A DNA stretch of 64,000 nt from Neospora caninum Liverpool (Eukaryota; Apicomplexa; Conoidasida; Eucoccidiorida; Sarcocystidae): positions 4,095,797 through 4,159,796 of the forward strand of contig NC_018394.1 of NCBI RefSeq assembly GCF_000208865.1, given 5' to 3'. Both the position numbers and the translations under genes were made by a program. Under the pieces are notes generated by a model. That model saw nothing but the letters and a program-made list of their open reading frames with translations, ran no database searches and was not told the origin of the DNA. Positions 1 to 12,150 of the stretch are shown in pieces (the first letter of the stretch is position 1; each line of letters opens with the position of its first letter).

Positions 1-230
1 CCTCTTCTCTCTTCCATACAAGGAAGAAATCGCCTTCCGCGGGATCCGAATACAGCTGAAGATGCCCTGAGTGCAAAGAAATGGCCCTCAGAGCACCTTT
101 CTTCCCTGTCTCCTCTCGCTCCGTCCTCCTCCCTCGCCTCTTTCTCTTCTCGAGCTCGTGCCCCGTCAGATCCACTTGCCGATACACAAATACCCTCGTA
201 TATAGAGAGACATGCATATATACATATCCA

Positions 231-253
231 TATATATATATATATATATATAT
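231..253. repeat. (TA)n microsatellite
   Basis: An uninterrupted TA dinucleotide run of about 23 nt follows a short interrupted TA-rich stretch. It is one of four such tracts in the first 1.5 kb. Confidence 0.9.
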
Positions 254-480
254 GTGGTTATGTGTACAGATGCGTGAGGGTGGGGAGGTTCGCACGCATA
301 TCCACTTTAGAAAATATGTCGGAGCCGCAGCTTCTGCTTCCTGGCATCCGGCGACAGTGCACAACCGCCTTCTCTTGCTCGGCGGTTTCCCGTGCAGAGC
401 TGTTATATGTGACATGGAGTTCGGAAAGCCATCTCACGAAAAGATACAGAGCGACAATCATTACACCAAGTTGTATACGA

Positions 481-540
481 GTATACATATATGTATATAC
501 ATATATGTAATTTATATATATATATATATATTATATACAT
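481..540. repeat. interrupted TA-rich microsatellite
   Basis: This TA-rich tract has GTATAC and ATGTAA interruptions and contains a 20-nt pure TA core. It lies in the gene-poor left flank. Confidence 0.85.
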
Positions 541-891
541 GCATGTACATGTTCGTGTCGAGGCAGGAGGACGTGATGCAGGGGCTTTCCTGCGGGAGAA
601 ACAAGTTCTTTGACTCTGTTTCCTTTCCCGCAGCCACCGCAGGCTCAAACAACCGGTCCTACCTAGAGAAACTTATTTTAATGTATGGATGTAGGGATAG
701 GCAGTTTTATAGGCATGTGTACATATGCATTTCCTCTCTTGATACACCGCTTTAGGTGCTTTGTTTGCTGTTTGTCTGCGTGATTTTTTCGGTTTGTTCA
801 AGGGAGTGGTGCAGGCAGAAGGCGTGCCGTCGTCTTTTCTCTTGATTCTTTCGTTCTTGGTTCTTCGTCTGTGTGCTGGCCTTCTCTGTGC

Positions 892-920
892 TTATATATA
901 TAATATATATATATATTATT
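892..920. repeat. (TA)n microsatellite
   Basis: A TA tract broken once by an AA step, in the gene-poor left flank. Confidence 0.85.
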
Positions 921-1424
921 TAAACAGCCCGAAGGGGCGCGACTCTCGTTCTCTTTGCGTATTTTCCTCGGTCTCTGCATGCGCTTCCAATCTTGTAAAG
1001 ACAGCGCACACGTCTCAGAAGCGAGTTTCTCCGTTTGTCTCTGACTCCGTCTTCTGGTGTAATCGAACGCGTCGAACAGCTTTTTTTCGATTTCTTCAAG
1101 TTGGCTAAAAGGCGCTTCGTTTGCGGATCTGCCGACACAGCCGAAGGGATGTGCCCCACAGTTGCTGGCGTCTCTCTCCCGACTGTATGCATTTCAGGAG
1201 AGGCGCGACCCCCACGCCCAAGTCAGAAAGAGTCAGCAGGGAATGCCAGCAATCTATGCTCATAGATCTAAAGCGAGAAAGTGATGTGCTGTTACGACAG
1301 GCTCTAAAACGCACGCGAATCTAGACATCGAAGCGGAGAGAAACGCGGAGGTGGACAACGCGAGAAACAGCAGGAAACGGAACACAACTGAGGAAGAGCA
1401 ATATAACTGCCACAGGCCCGGAGT

Positions 1425-1426
<2 letters not shown>

Positions 1427-1458
<32 letters not shown>
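1427..1458. repeat. (AT)16 microsatellite
   Basis: Sixteen uninterrupted AT units, followed by GCATATG. The tract is long enough to be length-polymorphic. Confidence 0.95.
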
Positions 1459-1461
<3 letters not shown>

Positions 1462-3433
1462 TATGAAGCATGCAATTGCTGATACCCATGTGTAAAAAGA
1501 TCGGCATACGAACAAAAATGCCTATATAGAATGTATTTGTGGATGTGCATACGTGCGAGATGAACACCTTCCGACCAGTTTCAGCTTTGGTGTTTTTTTC
1601 CGACGGCAAGGGAGGTGGGCATCTTAGCTTCTACCGAGGCCGCTATGTGAGGAGTCTCTCCCTTCGCGAGAGGCGTCGGAGCACGCGCGAGGCAGAGAAG
1701 AGAGATGCAGACACAGACAAAGAAGGGGGGATTTCTCTGTGTTTCCTCCTTTCTGTTTGCTGAGAGGGAAGTGAATGGGTTTGATGCTGTCCTTTTCACG
1801 GTTTCTGTACGAGAGGCAACGAACGACTGTTGAGACTAGTTCAGTCACACAGGCTCCTTCGACAGTCAACTCACTGCGCCCCACACGTAAGTCCCCACGA
1901 GAGAGAGACAGCGACGCAGAGATTGAGAGTGAAAATAGAGAAAGTTGCGAATAGGAATTCCCTTCTGAGAGCTGTGCAAAGAGTGGCGATCGGAGCGTCG
2001 CGACGGGGCACTCTGCGCCTTCAGCATTTCCGAGTTCTCGCGTTTGTTTGGAGAAGAGTCGTAACCGACCTCGGGTTGCGAGACGCCTGAAAGCGAGAAG
2101 GCAGGAGAGAGAACGCGCGTTTCCCACAGGGAAAAACGGAGAACGCGATCTCAAAACGGGGGATACTTCCTGGAAAACGCTTCCCTTCTCGCAACCGAGA
2201 GTCTCCAGAGACAGAGAGAGACCACACAAACCGCCAAGGGCCACCTCTGTTTAGACAGAAGACCACATCCCTTCTGCCTTCCCCGTATATGCATCCAGTC
2301 GCATGCATAAATACAGGTGACCGTAGTGCGTTCTCTTTCTATGGACATGTGTGGCACAACCGTTCTGTGCTCACGCGTTCTGTCTCGAGGCGCCGAAACA
2401 ACCTCCATGGCTGAAGCGCACGCGAGAAGGCTCTTCTCTCGTTGTCAGCGCCTGCACGAGCGTTTCCCTCTTCCGCTGTCCTTTTCCTCTTTCTGCGCCT
2501 CGTCGCTTTCTTCTCGCAACGCGGCTCGCTCGCAGCGCCGAGACTCCGAGGCATCTCTGCGTCTTCACGCCTTCCGGGTTCCATGCGCGATCTTCTCTTC
2601 AGCGGCGAGAGCGAGGTCTGTTCTCGAAAACGCCTCGCTTCGCGCGGCTTCCAAAAACGGAACGCCCGCACCGCCTCTTTGCACGCTCCAAAAAGAGACA
2701 TCTCAGACGCGAAAAACGCGGGAGACAGTAGCTGTCTTGTTTGCGTACGAAATTAAGAAAAAGTCCAATTCCAATTACCACCTGCTTGTTCCTCTCTCCT
2801 CACCGGAGGGCCAGACAAACGTCAACTCTTGAACCTGCTTCACGGAACCCTCCGTGCTTCGACAGAGAAAATGGGAAAGAACCTCGTTCTCTCCGTTTCT
2901 ACACCTTAACGACGGCCAACGCCTCCCTCACGAACCCGAGTTGCCTTTACTGAAAAGGGCAGGCTACTCCACACACAATCACGCTGCGAAGAGACACCAT
3001 CGCGCACGCCTCTCCACGAATCGGTATTTCGCCAGTCTTAAAAAATCGTCCCTGTTTTGTGTTTCTCCACGTTTGATGACAAACGTAACGTTCCCCTAGT
3101 CAGCGTGCAGTCTTCTCCCTTGAGCGCCTCGCTTCCCAAACCGCGTCGGCGACTTCTCAAGCTGTCGCTCGTCGCTCCACACTCTCTCGTCTTCCACAGC
3201 CGAGGCAGAGAGAGACTGCATCCCTATTTGTGTCACTCGACCGCATTCCACTGCAGAGAAACAGCAGCCTCGCACAAACACTCCTCCTATGCGCGCATCC
3301 CGTCCCAACAGCGAGTCCTTTAACATCCAAGCACACGCGCCGCGCTCAGAATCTCCGTCTATAACCGCCTTCTCTGCCTCCTCTCTGTTCTCTTTCTTCG
3401 TCCTCCTGGACTCTCCCGCTCCTCTCGCGTTCC

Positions 3434-6400
3434 TCAAATCATGCCGCGACTTTTGGCCAGATGCCACTGCACGCGTTCTCGCGCACTTGTCCATCTCTGC
3501 GGTTCGCCGGCTCTCGACTTCTTCGGTTTCTTTCCGGTCCGTTTCTTTCCAGCGCCGCTCCGGTCTTCGCGCCTGCGGCTGCGCGGGGCACCGCCGCTCC
3601 CACTTCGTCTCTCCGAAGAGACAGGCGTGTGAGGCGGAGCACTCTTGCGCTGGTACGGGAAGAGACACGCCGAGGAGGGGACACCCACGGTCCCTGTTTC
3701 TACCACGACGCCGTACCCTGAAGTGGACGCTGGCCGCGGAGCCGGCGCCGCCGAGGCCGAGCCAGACGCGAGCGCTGCGGGCTGATCGCGGGACGACGCG
3801 CACCTCTCCTCGGCCGTTGTTGACGGGACTTGAGAGCCTCTAGCCGCGCGCTGCTTCGCGCCATTGCGCCCTTCCTCGTATCCCTCAAGGTCGCCGTAGG
3901 ACGGCAGAGGTCGACAGATGCACACTTCGGGAGACGACGGCACGCCTGGCCGACGAGAAGACGAAGACAAGGCGAAAGCAGTCTGCTCCGATTCGCGAAC
4001 TTCGTCTTTCGCAGTGTCCGAACCGAGCGCTCCAGCTGCGTCGGTGTCGCCACTCGCCGCAGCTGCAGCCGTCGCCGAAACGTCTTCTGCGCGCCCCACA
4101 GACCCTAGTCCCTTGTCAGTGTCCGGTCGCCCGCCGCCGCTGGGCACCCAGCCCGCCCCGCCGCCCGCTCCCAACTGCGCGCCGGCGCCTCCCGAGGCAA
4201 CTCCCGCGGAGACAGGGCCTGAGCCTCCGGCGCGGAGCTTTTTGGGTAGGCGGTGGCGGCGATCTCCCGGGGGGAAAACGACCGGCCGCGGCATCTTGAA
4301 CTCTCCCGGAAATGCGACGGGCCCCAGTTGCGGCGAGCGGCCTGCCGCACCTTTCCCCGGGGGACAAATCGGGACGAAGCTGCCTGCTTCATCGAGGCGC
4401 GCGCGCCTCAGCGGCCGCTGCGCGCCTCCGCGCCCTTCGCCTGCGCCGCCCGGTGGCCCGCCTGTGCTCTGAGGGAACCCCGAGCCCGCCTGAAAAGCGA
4501 AGCTCTTCATCAGTGGCGCGGGCGACGTCCGCGCTGGCCGCGCAGTCCCGGAAGGCCCTGTTGCTCCGAGTCCAGGCAGCGCCACAAAGACGACGCGGTT
4601 TGCTTCCGCTCCTCTCCCCCCGTTCTCTCGGTCGCCGCCAGCGTGGTTCACACGCGCCACATCGTCCGAGGCACCACCGCCGGGGTGTTCTCTCTCTCTC
4701 TCTCGGTCGCCCGGTCCAAAACTCGGTGGGGGCGGCGAGAACGCATATCCGAGACTCGGCTCCTGCACGCCCGCCGCGCCCAACCCGGGGCCCGCAGGCA
4801 AGCTTGAGGCCGCAGTCCCTGGCCCGTGTCCCGCGCTCTTCTTCGAGTGGTGGCGATGGTGTCTCCTCCGGCCTCGCGTGCTGCCGTGCTGGGGCAGCGG
4901 CGCCGCGTGTGCGGCGCTCCCTCCCGCGACGCCTGGAGTGCCCGGACTGCCGCCGAACTGCGGGCCCCCAGCTGCGCCCACAGCGGGCACCGGCGGGAAA
5001 AACGGAGAGGCAACTCCAGTGGCTGCGGTCGAGGAAGAGGATCTGCCGCGCTTCTTGTGCTCTCGGTGGCGGCGGTGGATCGTGCTGGTGCGCTCTCGCG
5101 CGGGCTGGCCGCCCTGCGCGGTCGCTGTCTGGAGCGTTCCGGGGGCTTGGCCCCGCTGGGACTCTCCAGAGACAGGAAACGCCACGGGGAGCGAGAACGC
5201 GTCTCTTCTTCCTTCTTCACCCTTTCCAAGCGACGCAGGCCCGACGCGGGGCGACCGCGTCGCGCCTGCAGACGCGCCCACACCAGCGACAAGGCTCATC
5301 CTGGTTGGATGCACGAAGCCGCTGGATCCCACGACGGGCGTCACCGGCCCTCCGAGAGAGACGGAAGGGACACTCGAAGCCGCGCCGAGGCCTGCACTCA
5401 CACTCGCCTCGTTGCCGGCGTGGTGAGGGTACCGAACGGTGTGGGAATTGGGCGCGGCGCCTCCAGAAGCTCGGTGGGCAGACGCGCCCGCCGCCTTCTT
5501 GCTGGGAAAGTGCCCGGAAGCGGACCGAGACGGAGCGGCCTGGGAGACAGTCGCTTTGGTCTGTGCCTGCGCGAGACGTTTCTGCAAGTCCTTGTGCTGC
5601 TTCCTTTGTCTCCGCGTGTTGTTCGCATGCCACTTGTTGGGGCGCGGCCTCACGCATACCGGTTTGCCATCCGACATTGTCAGGCCGTACCACATGTCCG
5701 AAGGGTTCGCGCACAAATTGATCAGTTTGCTGTCGTCTCGGCACTTGTGGTTGACTGTCCCTTTCGTGCTCTCTTCACTGCTCGCCTGGCTTCCGCTCGA
5801 CGCCCCGTCGTCTCGCGGACCCTTCTGCGTCCGTCTGTCGCCCCGCGAGTCGCCTGCGAGGGACGGAAACAGCGACGAAAGCAGAGACAGCGGCGCCTCG
5901 GTCCCCACAGGCTGTCTCCTGTCTCCGGCCTCGCGGACGCGCCCGTTGGGTCCCGCCGCAAGGCCCTCGCCGTCTCGCTGTCCCGCGTCGTCTGGCCCCG
6001 GGGAGACTGTGGGGTCCGCCCCGCGAGGGTTCTCGCGCTGCATGTCCAGCTTCGCTTCTTCCTGGTGAGGGCCAGAACCTCTGGAAGAAGAAACAAGGCC
6101 CTCGGCCCGCTGAAACGCGGCGCAGCGGCGCCCGATCTCCCCGGACTTGTCGCGCAGCTCCTCGGCGCGACGCTTCACCATCCAGAAGAAATCGTCTTCG
6201 TTTCGAGATGCAGAATTCGAGACACCTGCGGAAGGACCGCAGCGCGACGACGAGGCATTGTAGAAGTGGAGAGAAGAACGATCCGAGTCACGAGGGGCAA
6301 GCGAGGCTGCCGAGGTCGCGCTTCCCAGAGAGAGACACGGAAAAGCTGTGGACGGAGACCCGACACCTGAAGGAGACACCAGACACAGCCGGAGCGAGAC

Positions 6401-9400
6401 AGTTACCCTAGGTATCTTTTCAGGACGATGGACGGAATACGGATCCCCAAAAAACGAAAAGGGGGAGTCTAACACGCCCGGCTCCCAGGCCGCCACTTCC
6501 GGACGCGCTAGGACGACGCACAGAGAGAGACGTGCACGGCAGTTACACCCCAAGAAACGGACGCATGGGCATTTCGAAAGCGGCGTCTGTGTGCATGCTT
6601 CTGGTCGCCCTAAGCACCACAGATCAAGTTTTGGTCCTTCCCAGAAACGAACGGGAAATGCATCCTATAAACTCCTTGTGCCGACTTACTTGCTGCACTC
6701 ATCTCTTCGAGTTGCAACAACACTTCTGCAGTGAGTTTCACCGGGCCTCCCGGCACGTTTCCTTCTCTTCCTTTGCTTCTCTGGTGTCCTCTCCGCGTCC
6801 CCGACACCTGTCTTCCTCCGCGACTCGAGTGCTCGCCCTTTCGTTTCGCCGCGCTGCTATGATGGCTGCGACTGGCGCTCTTCTGTCTCCTGTGGCCACG
6901 CCCGCCTGTCTGGCCGCCCTCTCCGACCGCGGTCGCGCCTCCAAGCTGCTCTGGTTGCGCTCCAAGGGAGGCTCCGAGGGCCTCTCTTGCCGAGCCCGCG
7001 GCAGTTTGCGCCTCCACCCCGGCACCGAGCCAGGCTGCGCCCGCGTCGTCCGCTCCTCTTCCCGCGTCCTTCGGCCCCCGGTGTGGGTGCGAGCCCGCGT
7101 GGGACGCGAGACAAGAGCTGAAGACGTGGACGGCGGTCGACGTGCATGTCGACATGCGAGTGTACTGCGACTGGTCTGCCGCGGATCGTGAACCCGACAC
7201 AGACACGAAATACGAAGACGCGAACGACGCCACGGAGACGGCCTCGCCTTCGCCGACCACGCATCTCTCGGCGCCGCGACCTCGCTCCTGAACGCCCTCA
7301 CGGGGCGTCGCTGCAGGCAAACTGTCCCCGAACGCCGGTGCCCCGGAAGCGAACAGAGGGTTCTCTCCGCTTCCACGACCGGCCGCAAACCTTCCAGCGT
7401 CCGTCGACCTCCCGGACCTCGAGACGCCTGTCTTCTCGGGCCGCGTGCCTGCGTCTCGGTCTTTCGGTCCGACAACGCGGTCGTCTACCGTCTCGAGATC
7501 GAAGCCGTTATCTTCTCTCTCTCGCCGCCTCAAAGGGGCAAACCCCCCGCGGCTGGGGAACTGAGACGAGGACGACACGGCACCGCCATAGTGATGAATG
7601 TGGTAGGCTGGCCCGCGTGACCGTCCCCGATGGGTGCTCGTACCGACGGCTCCAGACCCCGACGCGTCTCCACCTGAGCCGGCGAGGAAACTGGCGTCTC
7701 CACGTCCGGAAGGCTGCATGCCTGGAGAACCAAAAAGATGTCTCTCGCCTGGTGCCCCGTTTCCCCGGCCTGGCGCGTGGCTACCACTCGTACTGCATCC
7801 ACCTCGTCCGCCCCGCTCCGCACTTGTCCCTCCGCGCGAAGTCCGCGAGGAGACTGGGCGCTGTTCCGGCCGTGGCAAGCGGGTCTCCAGGTCGCCTCCT
7901 GAGAGGGGACTGTCTCCATGCGACATGATAGAGAAACGGCTGCTCGATGCGCCTCCGGATGCCCCAGAGCTGCCAGAGAAGCATCCAGACGACGGCGCCA
8001 GCGGCGACGGCATTTCCGACACACTTCCCGCCCCTGGACAGAAATCTCCGATGGATGTGCTTCCTACGCTCGCTGCACAAGTCGACTCCACATGGTGCTC
8101 CGACAGAGAGGGGGGCGGCACATCACGAGAATGCGAAAACACAGACAGACGGGGTTTCTCTGGGGTACTCCTGGCGCACTTTTCGTTTTCTGTTACAGAA
8201 AGTTGCCTCGCTTCGTCGCTTGGCGAGATGCACGCGACTTCCCACGACGCTACGGCTTTCAGAGGACTACGACGCGCATGCTCGCTCTCGTCAGCGACAC
8301 ACTGTTCTACCGAGGTCACCTCTTTCCCGGAGAGAATCTGCCCCTCTGAGACACGAGGGGAGACGCTCTCCGACCGTCGCTTCGGACGCGAGCGGCCCAA
8401 AGGAGACACGCCCGCGTCTCCGTCCGATGCTTCGAACCGGCGCGGGTCGTGAGGAACGGAAGAGCCATGTGGCCCAGCGAGAGACAGCAATGCGCCTGAT
8501 GGAGGCAGAAAGGCGTAGAAAACCCAAGGAAAAACGTCGCGCGCCGGACCCCCGAAAAAACATGCAACCTCACAGAGACACGCACTCGATACCTGCATGC
8601 GACGCTGCCGTCCCTTGTCTTCGATGGACAAGACAGGTGTGCACACGTGGACACAACGGCGGGTGCGCGCATACACCTATACCTGTACATGGACGAGGGA
8701 CGAAAGGGTATATGTTACTATACGCATGCACATAGATAGTACACACGTTAGGCTATCTAGATAGGAACCTGTGGATGTCAGTCGCCTAGGTCCAGCATGT
8801 AAGGTGACTAGAGTGGTTACTGGTCTATTCTCCAGCTACGTTTCTCGGGAGCAGGGAGACTGAAACGGAGACGCAGTCTGAGGAAGTGAAGGCCGCAGCG
8901 CATGCCGCTCAGCCCACTCGAAGGCTTCCGTTTTGTTCCCGCTTTTCTCCCGCTCTGTCGCAGAATATACCTGCGGGTACGGCGACTGCGTGCATCTGAG
9001 AGTCCGCAACAAAGCCGGGAACGCACGGAGGGGCCCTGTCGCCTGAATCTTTCGGCGGCCGAAAGAACTGGGGCGGCAGATCCTGTGCCTCGAGAGAAGA
9101 CAGAAACGCGCCCTCGCCCGCGAGTGAATCTTGCACAACTGCCTTTTTGCAGTACTGAGGGTTCAGACGCAATCGAAAAGGAGAAGTCGAACTCGCAAGC
9201 GAGGAAGAACAGGTTGCTAAGTCTCCTAATTCGGTGCCTGACAAGCGACGTTGAGTGACGCCTGACGCTTCCTTTTGTCTGCTCTCAGGCACTACAAACC
9301 GGACACATACACGGGACAAACAAAAGAACAAGGATGAAAGACACATTTTGTCGTAAGACAACAGTCACAACAGCTCCCGAGGTACCTCAAAAAGCAAAGC

Positions 9401-12150
9401 GGCAGAAACAAGAGATGGCTGTACATCACACGGCACGTGAACGGCGCACGGAAGAAGCAAAAGGCTTTATATACGGATCCGGGTGACACAGTTGAGTCCA
9501 GGATCCAGAGGAGACGATTGGACCCGACGAAAACTGACAGCCCGTAGCTTCTGCCGCAAACAACCCACGTGAATCTCTCGCCTGCAAGAACCTCCTCGAC
9601 CACCTCCCCTCCCCCCCCCCCCCCCCCCCAGCGAAAGAATGATCACGCCAATTGAAGCCCACCGGAAAACGGCAGACAAAAAGCGTGGCGGCAGGATACA
9701 GGCAACTGCGACTTGTACGGACGGGCCATTGTGTCCACAAACAGACAACGCCGAAACACAAAGTGGTGCACTTACTTCGCTCTGCGGAAACGTCGGCCTT
9801 TGCGAGATACTGACCTGTCTCCTCCTCTGAGAAGCCAGCAGTCGCTGACCCTGATGTTTTTGCCTGTTCAGTCTTCCCTCCCTTTCCCCCATCCTGCCCA
9901 CAACTGCTCTCCGTTCCTGTGTGTTCCAAGCCGGGTTCCGTGAATCCTTTCCCTTCCGCAAATGTTGGAGCGAAACCCGAAACGCACCGGACCTCACCCT
10001 GTGCGGATTCCAACCCTGAAACTCCCAGACGAGCAGTCTCCTTTTCTCCTCCCCCCTCTCCTCCCCTGACGGAAGGAGAGCTGTCAGTTACGGCGGCAGG
10101 GCCGAGGCGGCAGGATTTCCCGTCACCATCCTGCTCCTGTGTGCGTTCAGAAGAGACCGATGTAAGTTTTCCTTGCGATACAGCAGGCGCGACCGCGCCG
10201 GGGTCCAAAATTTGAGAGGCAGGAGGCTCCGCGCTCTCCAGCTCTGCAGCCCCCCGAGAGAGGGAGCGAGAAAACGAACACGAAGTCGAGGCGACGCCTC
10301 CAGTTGGTTGGATAGGAAAAGGCTCTTCAGATGGGAGCGGATTGACAGAGGTAAGACAATGAGAAGAGGGGCATGCAGGACTCTCCCCCTGAAACGATTG
10401 CAACCTGGAAGCAGTCGGGGCCACCAAAGATGCTGTGCTATGGATATCACCGGAGACTGGCAGTACACTGGATGAATCTGGATATTCTAGCTGATCTCCC
10501 ATCGCAGCGGCACGGCAGCGGGATCGGAAAGCACACGCCCGCAACAATACGGGGCTCTTCTGTCCGATCTACGGAAGCAGACAGGAGAATCACGCCGAGA
10601 TACTGAATGGGCTAACACTCACGTCCCCTCCACAAAAATGAGCGAGAACGGAAACTCGCCTAACTGCCTTTCCGTACCGAAGCGAATCCTCACATGCGTG
10701 CAAGAAGATGCTACAGCACTAGAGGAGCCTGGTTGCCAGCTTGTGGTAGAAGGGAGGACCAGCCAGGCGTCACTCGAATCGAGAAAGTCTCGCACGATAT
10801 TCAGCAGGAACGAATAACGGATGCCGTCCAAGAAAATGTCCTCGGCACACTCCGAAAGACATACACGGCACACACGGGAGATAATGCCCGATCTGAACAG
10901 ACTGAGACGTGGAGCGTGTAGATACACGAATCTGCTTTACGTCACGGAAAATGTGAGTCACAACGTGTCGCTAACGAAAGAGAGACCTCGATCACTCGCA
11001 CGGGAAAGTGGACCCGCTGTAGCTACAGTGCAGTGCGGAGCCAGACAGAGGAGGCTTCTCTGTATTAGTCTTCAGTCTTCTGAAGCGAATACCTTCAGAA
11101 AATAAGACACAAACGACCTGCTGTCTGAAAAAAGAAGACGGGCCGAGGTTGCTACTTTTTTGTGCATATGAAATGTAGAGGCCGCCGCACAGGAGTACGC
11201 TGGAACAGTTAGGGGGACGAAAAATCCGAACCCTGAACCGGGGGAGGGGGAAACAGACGGCCAAAAAGGCTGAACACAGGGCGAACCCAAAACAGCAAAA
11301 CAGAAAAGTGCTGGAAAAAGAAGCGTTTCTCCAGGGGGGAAGCGAGAAAGAGACTTTCGCACAGAACAGGAAGTTTCTGCTTTCCCGCTTGAGGGATGTG
11401 CGGTGGAGGTAGACGATGCGGGAGACAGGAAAAAGAAAAAAAGGGAATCTGTCAGACGAGACGAAAAGCGTGCAATACGCCCAGGTGTGGGCAGAAAGTT
11501 CCGCGTGTTACCCTTAATTCTTTTGGTGAAATTGCAGCCACAATCTCGCACGGGGAACTGGGGATGTTTACAGTAGAGAGGGGAACAGCGGAAAAACGAA
11601 CTTTCTGGAGAAGGGGCAATGGCAGCGGCCCAGTTGAATGGGGAGACAACAAGAAAAGACAAAAAGCAGGAGAGAGCAGGAAACGGTTCAAGAAGGAAGA
11701 AAAAGCAGCTGCCGTGCGCGCGCAAAAATCCAGAAAAAGAAGAAAGTCACACTTTCGTCCGAAACGCCACCGCACGAGGGTGCTCCTCCTGCTCGCTCTG
11801 CTGCTGTTCGAATCAGGCGCACTTCCCGGCGTTGCTGTCACCGCGACGTTGGATTGAGAACCGCGAACGCAGTCTGAGCGCCGAGCTCTGAAGATGGCCG
11901 GCATTCCAGTCTCCAGCCACCCTTCCCGTTGGGAAAAAAGGGGGAAATTTTGGACAGCAAAAAGAGTAGCTGGGGAGCTTCCTGTCAAGTGCTCTGCACG
12001 TTGAATTGAAGGCAAAAAAAAAAAATGGTACCGTGCGACAGACTGGGGGTTGGATGTACCTGATGGTTGATTCTCGGAGGAAGCTTCACAGGAAACGTCC
12101 GTCGCGTCTATCAGAGAAACAACGCTTCCGTAGTTGTCATTTGTTGTCAT
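3434..12150 (-). CDS. large multi-exon protein with degenerate MGRN1-like RING and long disordered tail
   Basis: The model joins exons 12150-12060, 11887-11842, 10892-10623, 10467-9815, 9237-8971, 8495-6690 and 6225-3434 (1,974 aa). All have GT-AG borders and the phases agree at every junction. The first ATG at 12150 is provisional, because N-terminal exons may lie upstream. Exon 3 starts CRVCLSEC (10859-10870) and ends with CTHVRIRFGTER and FPFSLIFVEG. By eye this matches the RING of MGRN1/LOG2 ubiquitin ligases (C-x2-C-L-S, VLPC, C-x3-L-R-F, CPICR, VE), but most zinc ligands are replaced. About 1,850 residues follow, rich in Ser, Gly, Ala, Arg and Glu, with short ordered patches such as DDFFWMVKRRAEELRDK (near 6180) and a Cys/Trp patch near 5680. 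No other domain is recognised. Exon joins through the 8971/8495 and 6690/6225 introns are inferred from phase. Two separate genes remain possible, although only about 230 bp would then separate them. Confidence 0.5.
9611..9629. repeat. homopolymer C19 (G19 on the transcribed sense strand)
   Basis: Nineteen consecutive C residues on the + strand lie inside the inferred intron 9238-9814 of the minus-strand gene, so the pre-mRNA would carry a G19 run. Confidence 0.9.

Larger units (their letters stand above)
1..3433. other. gene-poor flank, no supported gene
   Basis: I find no reading frame with recognisable protein content here. Frames up to about 200 codons occur on both strands, but they overlap one another, cross TA microsatellites and are not bounded by convincing splice sites. 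The right end lies just beyond the stop codon of the minus-strand gene at 3434, so part of it is probably that gene's 3' UTR. The rest is intergenic, or belongs to a gene beyond the left edge. Confidence 0.5.

Noticed and set aside
4312..6370. Plus-strand open frames of 469 and 514 codons
   Set aside because: They are antisense shadows of the GC-rich C-terminal exon of the minus-strand gene. The Arg/Ala/Ser composition is typical of such shadows, and they overlap each other.
10623..10717. Alternative exon reading HACEDSLRYGK, also reminiscent of a RING
   Set aside because: It is an overlapping frame that also joins downstream exons in phase, but it would need a much shorter exon. The 89-codon frame with good splice signals at both ends is preferred. 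The coincidence shows how weak by-eye Cys matches can be.
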